From positions 558,001-622,000 of the forward strand of contig NZ_CP156626.1 in NCBI RefSeq assembly GCF_039852015.1: a stretch of 64,000 nucleotides of DNA. The letters are read 5' to 3'. Positions 41,680 through 49,630 of this stretch are shown here, piece after piece. Below the pieces are notes generated by a model, which worked only from the letters and a program-made list of their open reading frames with translations, was not told where the DNA came from and did not search any database. Position 1 is the stretch's first letter. Every line of letters starts with the position of its first letter. Source of the DNA: Robbsia sp. KACC 23696. GTDB taxonomy: Bacteria > Pseudomonadota > Gammaproteobacteria > Burkholderiales > Burkholderiaceae. The position numbers and the translations under genes are program-made.

Positions 41680-42369
41680 ATGCCCGCCCGAATCATCCTT
41701 TTGCACGCCACCCCCGTTGCCATGGCGCCTATCGCCGCGGCCTTTGCGGACGCCTGGCCGGAAGCCGAAACCGTGAATCTGCTCGATGACGGCCTGTCGA
41801 TCGATCGTGCTCGCGAAAAAGATTTGTCCGACGCCATGATCGAACGCTTCGTACGGTTCGGCCGGTATGGTCACGACATGCAGGCCGATGGCATCCTCGC
41901 CACCTGTTCCGCGTTTGGCGAAGCGATCGAGCGGCTGGCGGACGCGATTCCCGTCCCCGTGCTCAAGCCGAATCAGCCCATGTTCGAGGCCGCCGTCGCA
42001 CAAGGTCGTCGTATCGGCATGCTGGCAACGTTTGCGCCGGCGGTGGCATCGATGACGCAGGAATTCGAAGACTATGTGGCGTTGGCCGCGAAAGACGATC
42101 CGTCTCTGGCATCGACGCGCCTCGAAACGGTGCTGGTAACGGGCGCCATCGAAGCACTGCGAGCAGGAGATGACGTGCGTCATAACGCGCTGGTCGCCGA
42201 GCGCGCGGCCGAGTTGCGAGACTGCGACGTCGTGATGCTGGCGCATTTTTCCACGTCCCGCGCTGCCAATGCCGTACGCGCCAAAATCGACGTGCCGGTG
42301 CTGACCGCGCCGCATGCCGCGGTCATTCGGATGCGCGAGCGCCTTGAAAAAGGGCATCGAGGGCAATGA
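41680..42369 (+). CDS. Asp/Glu-racemase-like protein (HyuE/AroM-type fold)
   Basis: 229 aa from ATG 41680 (strong GGAGG upstream). MPARIILLHATPVAMAPIAAAFADAWPEAE is the Asp/Glu racemase N-terminal fold; C76 (GILATCSAFGEAI) is the first catalytic Cys. The second Cys, usually in a VLGC-type strand, is replaced: VVMLAHFSTS has His/Phe there, though C182 lies nearby. A one-base isomerase/decarboxylase role (as in arylmalonate decarboxylase or maleate isomerase relatives) is therefore possible. In line with LysR, MFS and dehydrogenase genes of a putative catabolic unit. Confidence 0.8.
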   Translation: MPARIILLHATPVAMAPIAAAFADAWPEAETVNLLDDGLSIDRAREKDLSDAMIERFVRFGRYGHDMQADGILATCSAFGEAIERLADAIPVPVLKPNQPMFEAAVAQGRRIGMLATFAPAVASMTQEFEDYVALAAKDDPSLASTRLETVLVTGAIEALRAGDDVRHNALVAERAAELRDCDVVMLAHFSTSRAANAVRAKIDVPVLTAPHAAVIRMRERLEKGHRGQ

Positions 42370-42370
42370 A

Positions 42371-42391
42371 GGCATTCCAGATCGGAATGCC
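42371..42391. promoter_or_regulatory. palindrome GGCATTCC-N5-GGAATGCC (copy 2)
   Basis: Eight-base perfect arms around AGATC, two bases after the racemase stop and 230 bases before the MFS gene. It is the longer copy of the site at 40570-40586. A half-site GGCATTCC also occurs at 46622-46629, before the cupin gene. Confidence 0.65.
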
Positions 42392-42620
42392 GTCCGATCA
42401 ATTATTGCCATTTAACATCGTGTCGAATCGGCTGTACCATCGGTTCATATGAAGGCGCATACGCCGGAAGGTAATGACGCGGTATTTCAGCATGGTGTCC
42501 AGTGAAGGTTGGGGCGCCAGGTTTGTAAGCGATGTCATGGCCGTGCCGCGCGAGACGCCGAAGCATCCTTGTGAAGCAATGCCACTTCATAAGGACTGCA
42601 AATAAGTGGGAGACACTTGC

Positions 42621-43970
42621 ATGTCAGAGTCTATTGTAAGGCGCGACGATCCTTTGGAATCCGCCGCGCGCAAGGTGATGCGCCACGTGGTACCGGTATT
42701 CCTGATCATGTTCATCGCGAACTACATCGATCGGGTCAGCGTAGGCTTCGTCAACGCGCATATGGAAACCGATCTCGGCATATCCGCAGCGGCGTACGGT
42801 CTGGGAAGTGGATTGTTCTTTGTCGGATACGCGATATTCGAAGTGCCTTCGAATATCCTGATGCAGCGGTTCGGCGCCCGCGCGTGGCTCACGCGCATCA
42901 TGCTGACATGGGGGATCGTTGCCGGCGCCATGGCGTTCGTCCGTAACGATACGTCTTTCTACGTTCTGCGTTTCCTGCTCGGTGCAGCGGAAGCCGGGTT
43001 CTTCCCGGGCATCATCCTGTATTTTGCGCAGTGGCTACCGGACAAAGATCGCGGCAAAGCCGCAGCGATCATTCTGTCCGGTGCGGCCGTATCGTCTGTC
43101 ATCGCCGGTCCGTTGGCCGGACTGTTGCTGTCCTTGCACGGTTTCGGCGTCAAGGGCTGGCAGTGGATGTTCCTGGTGGAGGGGGGATTCTCGATCCTTC
43201 TCTGTGGCGTGTGCTGGATCTTTCTGAAGTCGAATATTCGTGACGCGCATTGGCTCGACGACGCGGAAAAAGACGCGCTCCAGACGTACATGGTGAACGA
43301 GCAGGCGGAGCGCGAGCGGAGCGCGGGGAGTGCGCGCGTCTCTAAACTGGCGCTGCTGAAAGATCCGCAAATCATCCTGTTTTGCTGCCTCGACTTCGCC
43401 ATCCAGATGACGATCTACGCAGTGGTCTTCTGGTTGCCCACCATCATTCGCCGGATCGGCGGACTCACGGATTTCCAGGTGGGCTTGTACAACGCCGTGC
43501 CCTGGCTGATCGCGATCGTCGCCATGTACGGGTTCGCGGTGCTGTCGGCGAAGCGTCGTTCGCAACGGTCGTGGGTTGCCTTATCCCTCGTGATCGCCGC
43601 GCTGGGCCTGTTCGCCTCGGCGTCGGGCAGTCCGATGTCCTCTTTCATTGCCATCTGTTTCGCTGCAATCGGATTCAAGGCCGCATCGTCGTTGTTTTGG
43701 CCGATTCCGCAGGGCTATCTGGATGCGCGCGTTGCCGGCGGTGTGATTGCCTTGATCAATTCCGTGGGCAACCTGGGCGGCTTCGCGGCCCCGACGGCCT
43801 TTGGTTTTCTTCAGCAGCATACGGGGTCCGTCGCGGGCGGCTTGTACGGTTTGGCTGCAACGTCGTTGATTGCGGCTGGCGCCTGTTTCTTTGCCCGTAG
43901 TCGTCCGATCAACCGTTCCGCTGCCGCGAGCCAGATAAGGGGGCGGGCGCGTCAAGCGCCGCCATTATAG
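42621..43970 (+). CDS. MFS transporter, anion:cation symporter (ACS) family
   Basis: 449 aa from ATG 42621 (GGGAG upstream; a GTG at 42606 is the alternative). Twelve helices; motifs ANYIDRVSVGFVNAHMETDLGISAAAYGLGSGLFFVGYAIFEVPSNILMQRFGARAWLTRIMLTWG and EAGFFPGIILYFAQWLPDKDRGKAAAI are typical of ACS carriers for organic anions such as phthalate, tartrate, hydroxyphenylacetate or sugar acids. It likely imports the substrate of the cluster. A CATTCC palindrome lies 230 bases upstream, in the only long gap of the unit (42370-42620). Confidence 0.93.
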   Translation: MSESIVRRDDPLESAARKVMRHVVPVFLIMFIANYIDRVSVGFVNAHMETDLGISAAAYGLGSGLFFVGYAIFEVPSNILMQRFGARAWLTRIMLTWGIVAGAMAFVRNDTSFYVLRFLLGAAEAGFFPGIILYFAQWLPDKDRGKAAAIILSGAAVSSVIAGPLAGLLLSLHGFGVKGWQWMFLVEGGFSILLCGVCWIFLKSNIRDAHWLDDAEKDALQTYMVNEQAERERSAGSARVSKLALLKDPQIILFCCLDFAIQMTIYAVVFWLPTIIRRIGGLTDFQVGLYNAVPWLIAIVAMYGFAVLSAKRRSQRSWVALSLVIAALGLFASASGSPMSSFIAICFAAIGFKAASSLFWPIPQGYLDARVAGGVIALINSVGNLGGFAAPTAFGFLQQHTGSVAGGLYGLAATSLIAAGACFFARSRPINRSAAASQIRGRARQAPPL

Positions 43971-44043
43971 GTTCGTGTCAGCGGCGCGGGGTCTCGATTA
44001 CCTTGCGCGGCTCATCTACAAAGCAGCATTTGGGAGATTCACT

Positions 44044-45462
44044 ATGATCTATCACCATCTTTTCAAGCAGGCGGCCGCGAAAGCACCGGTTCGCGTGGGC
44101 ATTATCGGAGCGGGCGCCTACGGCACCGCCGTGGTGACGCAGGCGCCCTATACGCCGGGTCTGGAAGTCATGATCGTTGCCGATCTGTCGGCCACATTGG
44201 CCAAAGGGGCGTTCGAGAAGGCGGGCGTGGATGCATCTCGCCTGGTGTATTGCGAGACAGTGTCGCGGGCCGAGGCGGAAATAGAGAAAGGCAACCGCGT
44301 TTATACCGATCACTGCGAAATCGTCCCGAAACTGTCGCGCGTCGATGTCGTTTGCGAAAGCACCGGCAGTCCGGAAGGGGCGGCGAACTATGCGCTATCG
44401 GCTATCGAAAATGGCAAGCACGTCGCCATGTGCACCAAGGATTGCGACGTTGCCGTCGGGCCGATGCTGAAGCGTCTGGCGAAAGAGAAAGGCGTGGTCT
44501 ATACGCCGGTGGATGGTGACCAGCACGGCCTGTTCATTCAGATGTACGAGTGGGCCAAGGTCATCGGGTTGGAGGTGATCAGCGGCGGGAAAGCGACGGA
44601 CGGCGAATTCGTCTATGACGAGCGCGAGAGCACCGTCACGATCAAGACCGACAAGCATATCAAGCCGCCGTATCAGGAACGCGTCAGCGTGTCGGCAAAC
44701 GATCGTCGTTATCTCGAAAAAATTCCGAATGGCGGCGTCGAGGAGTATGTGGCGCGTCGGGCGGAAATTCTGTCGGGCCTGCCGCAGCCGGGTGCCTACG
44801 ATTTATGCGAGATGACGGTTGCCGCCAATTACACGGGCCTGGCGCCCGCGCGTGATTCGCTCTGGCACGCGCCGTTACGCATCACTGAAATTCCGGTGGC
44901 GTATTGCACGCAAGCCGACGGTGGCGTGTTCAAGGCGCCTGGCGCGATCGATCTAGCGACGTGCCTGCGCACGCCCAATGAATCAGGCTTGGGCGGTGGC
45001 GTGTTCCTGGTAGTCCGCGCCGAGAACGCGTATTCCAATCACGTCATGGCCACCAAAGGTCAGATCGCCAATTACGACGACTCAGCATGCGTGCTGTATC
45101 GGCCGTATCATCTTTGCGGTGTGGAAACGTCGGTCAGTTTGCTGGCGGCGGGCTTACTGGGCGTGGACACCGGCTCGGACGATTTCCTGCCGCGCTGGGA
45201 TCTGATCAAGGTGGCGGCGGAAGACATCGCCGCCGGGGATATTTTCGGCAACGACCATAGCCATCAACTCACTGCAAAAATTACGCCGGCCAAACCGGTC
45301 GCGTCCGCGAACCCGGCTTGCGCCCATCTGTTGACGGGGAACCGGGCGAAAGTCGATATCCCGCGCGGTACCGTCATCACCTATGACATGGTCGAAGAGC
45401 CGGCGCATTCGACTTTGTGGCGCTTGCGTCGCCTTCAGGACGAGACGTTCGGGACGAAGTGA
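44044..45462 (+). CDS. homoserine-dehydrogenase-like oxidoreductase with C-terminal SAF domain (COG4091-type)
   Basis: 472 aa from ATG 44044 (GGGAGATT upstream). NAD(P)-binding Rossmann motif GIIGAGAYGTAVV (residues ~19-31); STGSPEGAANYALSAIENGKHVAMCTKDCDVAVGP recalls homoserine dehydrogenase; the C-terminal part (AAEDIAAGDIFG ... VDIPRGTVITYDMVEE) is a SAF domain as in sialic-acid synthase and altronate hydratase. Family members oxidise small hydroxy acids or sugar-derived alcohols; the substrate here is unknown. It follows the MFS gene by 73 bases, in the same strand. Confidence 0.88.
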   Translation: MIYHHLFKQAAAKAPVRVGIIGAGAYGTAVVTQAPYTPGLEVMIVADLSATLAKGAFEKAGVDASRLVYCETVSRAEAEIEKGNRVYTDHCEIVPKLSRVDVVCESTGSPEGAANYALSAIENGKHVAMCTKDCDVAVGPMLKRLAKEKGVVYTPVDGDQHGLFIQMYEWAKVIGLEVISGGKATDGEFVYDERESTVTIKTDKHIKPPYQERVSVSANDRRYLEKIPNGGVEEYVARRAEILSGLPQPGAYDLCEMTVAANYTGLAPARDSLWHAPLRITEIPVAYCTQADGGVFKAPGAIDLATCLRTPNESGLGGGVFLVVRAENAYSNHVMATKGQIANYDDSACVLYRPYHLCGVETSVSLLAAGLLGVDTGSDDFLPRWDLIKVAAEDIAAGDIFGNDHSHQLTAKITPAKPVASANPACAHLLTGNRAKVDIPRGTVITYDMVEEPAHSTLWRLRRLQDETFGTK

Positions 45463-45482
45463 CCGTTCGAGTTTTGCCTGCG

Positions 45483-45511
45483 CGGAGCGCTTTCGCGTAG
45501 CGCGCTTTTTT
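45483..45511 (+). terminator. hairpin followed by T6 (terminator or attenuator)
   Basis: G+C-rich inverted sequence around GAGCGC...AGCGCGC ending in TTTTTT (45506-45511), between the dehydrogenase stop and the lactonase start. The T-run ends 14 bases before the lactonase ATG, so it may set the lower expression of the downstream genes. Confidence 0.5.
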
Positions 45512-45525
45512 ACGCGAATACCGAC

Positions 45526-46608
45526 ATGTTTGTTTTTGTTTCCACGTCAGAAGACGGTCGAATCGAGGGGTACCGCCTGGATGGCGATACCGGCTTGCTG
45601 ACCCGCACCGGTGCCACCGACGTCGGGAAGCTGGTGATGCCAATGACAGTCGTGTCACAGGGGCAGCCGCGGCTCTATGCGGCGGTCCGCTCGGTGCCGT
45701 CATCGATCCACACCTATGACATCGATAGCGGCGCGGGGACCCTGGCGGCAGCGGGCCCCGTCACCGCCTTGCCCGATAACAAGGTGTATCTCTCGCTCGA
45801 CAATACCGGACGGTATCTGTTCACCGCCTCGTTCGCGGGCAATAATTTCGCCGTGTTCCGTTTGACCGAAAAGGGGCTTCCGGAAACGCTTCCGCGTCAG
45901 GTGTTGCCGATCGGCGGGAAGGCGCACTGCATTATCCCGGACCGTTCCAATCGCTTCGTCTACGCGATCAACTTTGGCGAAGGGCATATTCTCTCGTTTC
46001 TTTTCGACGCGGAAACCGGCGCACTGACGCCCACCGTCCAGGCGGCGTTGCGCGTCGATCCGAGCCAGGGCCCACGCGTCGCGGTTGTCTCTCCCGACAA
46101 TCGCTATCTGTACGTGATTCACCAGCACACAGGGGAAATCGCGCAGTGCGAAATCGATCAAGGTTCCGGGGCACTGCGCCATGTGAGCGACACGCTTTTC
46201 GTGCAGGCCGATATGGGCCTGGTTCGAGGCGTCGCGCGGGAGAACGCGGCGGAAGCCAATTCTGCTGGTGCAGACGAGGGGGACGTCGCGCGAATCTGGG
46301 CGTCTGATATCAAGATAACGCCGGACGGACGCTTCCTCTATGCCACGGAAAGGACGCGAAGTGCGATCGTTCTCTTACAGTTGGACGCGGATAGCGGACG
46401 GCCCACCTATGTCGCGCGCTTTGCCGCGGAGCGCCAACCGCGCGGCATCGCCATCGATCCCAGCGGGCGTTGGCTCGTGGCTGCCGGCGAGAAGTCGGAC
46501 AAGCTCTCGGTCTTTGCGATCGACGGGCAAAGCGGGCATTTGCAATTGCACGAACGCTATCCGGTGGGACGGGGCGCCAACTGGGTTGAAATCGTCGACC
46601 TGGCCTAG
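45526..46608 (+). CDS. lactonase family beta-propeller (6-phosphogluconolactonase-like)
   Basis: 360 aa, seven-bladed propeller of the Lactonase family: repeated blades with YLFTASFAGNNFAVFRL, RVAVVSPDNRYLYVIHQHTGEIAQC, IKITPDGRFLYATERTRSAIVLLQLD, GIAIDPSGRWLVAAGEKSDKLSVFAID and terminal RGANWVEIV. It is likely to hydrolyse a sugar lactone produced by the dehydrogenase next to it. There is no clear ribosome site before the ATG and a terminator-like hairpin ends 14 bases upstream, so its own translation signal is weak or a transcript starting within that stretch is leaderless. Confidence 0.88.
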   Translation: MFVFVSTSEDGRIEGYRLDGDTGLLTRTGATDVGKLVMPMTVVSQGQPRLYAAVRSVPSSIHTYDIDSGAGTLAAAGPVTALPDNKVYLSLDNTGRYLFTASFAGNNFAVFRLTEKGLPETLPRQVLPIGGKAHCIIPDRSNRFVYAINFGEGHILSFLFDAETGALTPTVQAALRVDPSQGPRVAVVSPDNRYLYVIHQHTGEIAQCEIDQGSGALRHVSDTLFVQADMGLVRGVARENAAEANSAGADEGDVARIWASDIKITPDGRFLYATERTRSAIVLLQLDADSGRPTYVARFAAERQPRGIAIDPSGRWLVAAGEKSDKLSVFAIDGQSGHLQLHERYPVGRGANWVEIVDLA

Positions 46609-46699
46609 TCCGCGGCAGGCAGGCATTCCATGCGCGCCGCCGCGACGACGTGCGCGGCGCTTCTCCACCCTTACAGGGTGCCACTAGAAGGAAGAGGTC

Positions 46700-47521
46700 A
46701 TGCCCGATACGTTTCTCCCCCTTTCCACCACAGACATCAATCGCGAACGTCGCAGCGCGCTATTGGCGAGCGCCGGTGCGGCCTTGCTCGCGCTCTCGCC
46801 GGCGGTCGGCCGCGCAAATGAAACGAACAGCGCGACTTCGTCGGGCAGCGCCGCGTCTGTCAGTTGGAACAGCGTGGATCCGGACGCGAACGATGACAAC
46901 CTGATCGTTCCTATCTATGACGAACCCCGTCATCACGTCATCATGGAAAATGGCGTGATGCGTGTCATGCGCGTCATGATTCCACCGGGGCACGCCACGC
47001 TGTGGCACGCGCAGAATCTGGACTTCGTCAATACGATCATCGGTGGCTCGCACAACATCATTGCGCGAAAAGGCGAGGGTCCGGGCGAGCCCGTCGAAAT
47101 GAAGACCGGCTCGGTACGCTATGGCGATTATCAACGCAGCCCGATTGTCGATCGCGTCAGCAATGTCGGCACCACCTTGAATCACCAGATCGCCTTTGAG
47201 ATCACCGATCTCGCCCGCAGAAACTACGGCAATGCCGATCGATCGCATGCGACGAACTTCAGCGTTATCCTCGACAAACCTCACGTGCGGGGGTGGCGCT
47301 TGAAGCTGCAGCCGGGCGAAACCACGCCGGTATATCGGCAGGATGGGCCCGGTATTCGCGTGGTGCTCTCCGGTGCGCGCTTGATCGATCGACGTCCCGG
47401 TGAGTTGGGGCAGCAGATTTCGCTTCGGCCCGGTGACGCGCTGTTCACCACCCCGGGTCTGATCGCAGTGACCAATGCCGCCGAGGAGCCGCTCGAAATC
47501 ATGGAGTACGAGCTCCGATAG
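46700..47521 (+). CDS. exported cupin-fold protein of unknown function
   Basis: 273 aa; strong ribosome site GAAGGAAGAGG. Residues 15-40 (RERRSALLASAGAALLALSPAVGRA) resemble a signal peptide with a twin-arginine-like RRSALL start, though the strict SRRxFLK is absent. Two cupin-like beta units follow: VMRVMRVMIPPGHATLWHAQNLDFVNTIIGG and GWRLKLQPGETTPVYRQDGPGIRVVLSGARL ... LRPGDALFTTPG. Metal ligands H...H are incomplete. It is the last gene of the catabolic cluster, with a half-site GGCATTCC at 46622 upstream. A 16-bp palindrome (47533-47548) follows the stop. Confidence 0.75.
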   Translation: MPDTFLPLSTTDINRERRSALLASAGAALLALSPAVGRANETNSATSSGSAASVSWNSVDPDANDDNLIVPIYDEPRHHVIMENGVMRVMRVMIPPGHATLWHAQNLDFVNTIIGGSHNIIARKGEGPGEPVEMKTGSVRYGDYQRSPIVDRVSNVGTTLNHQIAFEITDLARRNYGNADRSHATNFSVILDKPHVRGWRLKLQPGETTPVYRQDGPGIRVVLSGARLIDRRPGELGQQISLRPGDALFTTPGLIAVTNAAEEPLEIMEYELR

Positions 47522-47532
47522 TGATCTCTTGG

Positions 47533-47548
47533 CCGCACGGCCGTGCGG
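47533..47548. terminator. possible terminator hairpin after the cupin gene
   Basis: CCGCACGG/CCGTGCGG perfect palindrome, 11 bases after the stop, with a T-rich tract only about 20-28 bases later. Weak candidate. Confidence 0.3.
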
Positions 47549-47710
47549 TACTCGCATCGGGCGCGTCTTTCTCCCTTTTTCTCTCCCCCACGTAGTGTGG
47601 GCGGCCTCCTGCCCCATCCCGTTCCGAGCCCTAATCGATACACGCCTACCGCCCGTCCTTGCTTTCCAGTCGGAAAGCTGAGGTAAGGACTGCCTTGCCT
47701 TTGTGAGATA

Positions 47711-47740
47711 TTGACAGGGATACAGAATCTTCTATATAGT
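47711..47740 (+). promoter_or_regulatory. near-consensus sigma-70 promoter
   Basis: TTGACA (47711-47716), 18-base spacer, TATAGT (47735-47740). Predicted start near 47747, about 290 bases before the next gene (48038). The region 47747-48037 holds no gene on either strand, so the transcript has a long leader or is a separate RNA. Confidence 0.6.
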
Positions 47741-48037
47741 TCTCAAAATTCTTGCAATTCGCTTGCAGAAAGTCGATAACTTCGGGATTTCCTGAGTTGT
47801 CGGCCGGCAGTCGATGGCCCGTCTGACCGATCGCGGTACACGTCGAATTCTTTGAAATAACCTTTATGGAACGGACATTTCAGGGGTGGGTGGCGTGACA
47901 TCGTGCCGGGGGATGGTGTCCCATTGCGCCCGTGTGATGTAATGAAGTCGTAATGGGTCGCGGCTTCGATTCTTTCAATGTGTCGGCGGCAAGCCGGACC
48001 GCCATTCATTGTACGAGTGGGAGATGCGAGATTCGGC

Positions 48038-48625
48038 ATGACATATCGCGGACTTATTCTGATTTCCTGCGTCGTACTCGCAGCCTGTGCCTCGAATTCA
48101 AGCAGCAGTGAAAACGTTCGCATATGCGACGTAGACTGCCACGTCCAGCCGAAAAGCCAGGTGAACTACCAGCCGATGCAATCGGCTTCCAGCACCGAGG
48201 AAGACGCGCGTATCGCGGCCTTGCAACGCGCTGCAGAAACCAATCCCCGTGCGGCCTACGATCTCGGCCTGCGCTATTTCAGAGGCGATGGCATCGGGCA
48301 GAACAGTTATCAAGCCATCGTGTGGATGCGCAAATCGGCCGAGGCCGGCTATCTCGATGCACAGAAGGCACTCGGCGTGTTCTATCTCTTCGGGCTGGAA
48401 GAGATGGGCGCCGATCCGCGTGAGGCGGAAAAGTGGCTTTCGATCGCGGCCGGTCGGGGAGACAAGGAGTCCGCGAATCTCCTGGTACAGGCCCGAGCCG
48501 CGAAGCAATCCGATGAGGACGACTACAAATGGCGGACACAGTGGCGCGGCGTGTACTACGGCTATTGGAACAGCGGCTATGCCTATAGGGGTTATTGGCG
48601 TGGCAGCGCCTGGTATTGGCCTTGA
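48038..48625 (+). CDS. Sel1-like repeat lipoprotein
   Basis: 195 aa from ATG 48038. Lipoprotein signal MTYRGLILISCVVLAAC with lipobox LAAC (C17). The middle has two Sel1/TPR-like repeats: AAYDLGLRYFRGDGIGQNSYQAIVWMRKSAEAGYLDAQ and ALGVFYLFGLEEMGADPREAEKWLSIAAGRGDKES. The C-terminus is Trp/Tyr/Gly-rich (WRGVYYGYWNSGYAYRGYWRGSAWYWP), which is unusual. Sel1 proteins scaffold protein complexes. Followed 128 bases later by a second lipoprotein gene in the same direction; the pair may act together at the cell envelope. Confidence 0.8.
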   Translation: MTYRGLILISCVVLAACASNSSSSENVRICDVDCHVQPKSQVNYQPMQSASSTEEDARIAALQRAAETNPRAAYDLGLRYFRGDGIGQNSYQAIVWMRKSAEAGYLDAQKALGVFYLFGLEEMGADPREAEKWLSIAAGRGDKESANLLVQARAAKQSDEDDYKWRTQWRGVYYGYWNSGYAYRGYWRGSAWYWP

Positions 48626-48753
48626 GCATCCTGCATTCGCGGCAACGCGTTCCCTGTTGCAAGGCGGGAGCGTATCCATCGTCACCGGCAGCACGCGTCT
48701 CTTTTTTTGAGACGTCTGGCGTTACCCTCCACCTCCATTCGATAAAAAAGACC

Positions 48754-49581
48754 ATGTTATTCCGTTCTCGATTCTCGGGCGTAAAGACTGTCGCGATCCT
48801 CGCGCTGACGACCACTTTGGCCGCGTGCGGCGGCATGGTCAGCAGTGGCGGCCAAAACGCCGGGGTGACGGGTGCCGCTGGCGGCGGCACCAGTGCCGGC
48901 GCGGACGACAAGCTGGAGCGTTGCGCGAGCCCGCTGGGGACGATCGCCGTGGACGATGGACGGAATGCCGATTGGTACGGTGCATTCGGCAGTGCCACTC
49001 AGGTGACGACCATCGAGCCGTTATTGCGTCTCGCCGTCCAGCAGTCCAACTGCTTTGTCATCACGGCAATCGGCAACCAGAAAACCGACTCGCGGATTTC
49101 GCGGATCACGGAGATTCAACGTAACTCCGGTGAATACCGCGCTGGATCGAAACAACAGAAAGGCCAGCGCGTGGCAGCCGATTATTATCTCGAGCCGCAA
49201 ATCATCATCAATGACTCCGCCGTCGGCAGCGTCGGCGGTGTGATCGCGGGCTTCATCGGTAACAGCGCGTTTTCGAAGGCGGCCGGCGGAATGCAAACGA
49301 AGGCATCTGTCGTGACGCTGACATTGTTCGATGTCCGCTCCGCCGTTCAAATCGCTGCAGCGGAAGGGAGTGCGACGTCGACCAACTATGGCGCGGCGCT
49401 TGCGGGCATTGGGGGCGGCGCGGCAGGAGGCCTCAGCGGCTTCTCCAGCACCCCCGCAGGCAAAGCGACGGTCGTGGCCTTCATCGACTCCTGGAACAAG
49501 ATGGTCGTCGCCCTGCGTAACTATAAGGCGCAAGACGTGAAGGGCGGCCTGGGTCGCGGCGGTCAGTTGAAGGTGAACTGA
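48754..49581 (+). CDS. CsgG/HfaB-like lipoprotein
   Basis: 275 aa from ATG 48754 (an in-frame GTG/TTG start further upstream would overlap the previous gene and break the signal). Lipobox LAAC with C25. The core IEPLLRLAVQQSNCFVITAIG ... RVAADYYLEPQIIINDSAVGSVGGVIAGFIG ... ASVVTLTLFDVRSAVQIAAAEGSAT resembles the CsgG family, outer-membrane secretion/assembly lipoproteins of curli, though here the barrel segments are Gly/Ala rich. The family also includes penicillin-binding-protein activators. No curli genes are nearby. Confidence 0.75.
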   Translation: MLFRSRFSGVKTVAILALTTTLAACGGMVSSGGQNAGVTGAAGGGTSAGADDKLERCASPLGTIAVDDGRNADWYGAFGSATQVTTIEPLLRLAVQQSNCFVITAIGNQKTDSRISRITEIQRNSGEYRAGSKQQKGQRVAADYYLEPQIIINDSAVGSVGGVIAGFIGNSAFSKAAGGMQTKASVVTLTLFDVRSAVQIAAAEGSATSTNYGAALAGIGGGAAGGLSGFSSTPAGKATVVAFIDSWNKMVVALRNYKAQDVKGGLGRGGQLKVN

Positions 49582-49592
49582 TCCGCGGTGTC

Positions 49593-49615
49593 GGTTCCGA
49601 TCCGGGATCGGAACC
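49593..49615. terminator. perfect hairpin at a convergent gene junction
   Basis: Ten-pair perfect stem GGTTCCGATC/GATCGGAACC with a three-base loop, between the stop codons of the lipoprotein (49581) and the old yellow enzyme gene (49631). It lacks a T-run on either side; probably a bidirectional terminator or pause. Confidence 0.5.
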
Positions 49616-49630
49616 TGCCGACGACCTTAT

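Noticed and set aside
46700-46830. Twin-arginine signal in the cupin protein
   Set aside because: RRSALL is present but the S/T-R-R-x-F-L-K pattern is incomplete; ordinary Sec export is as likely.
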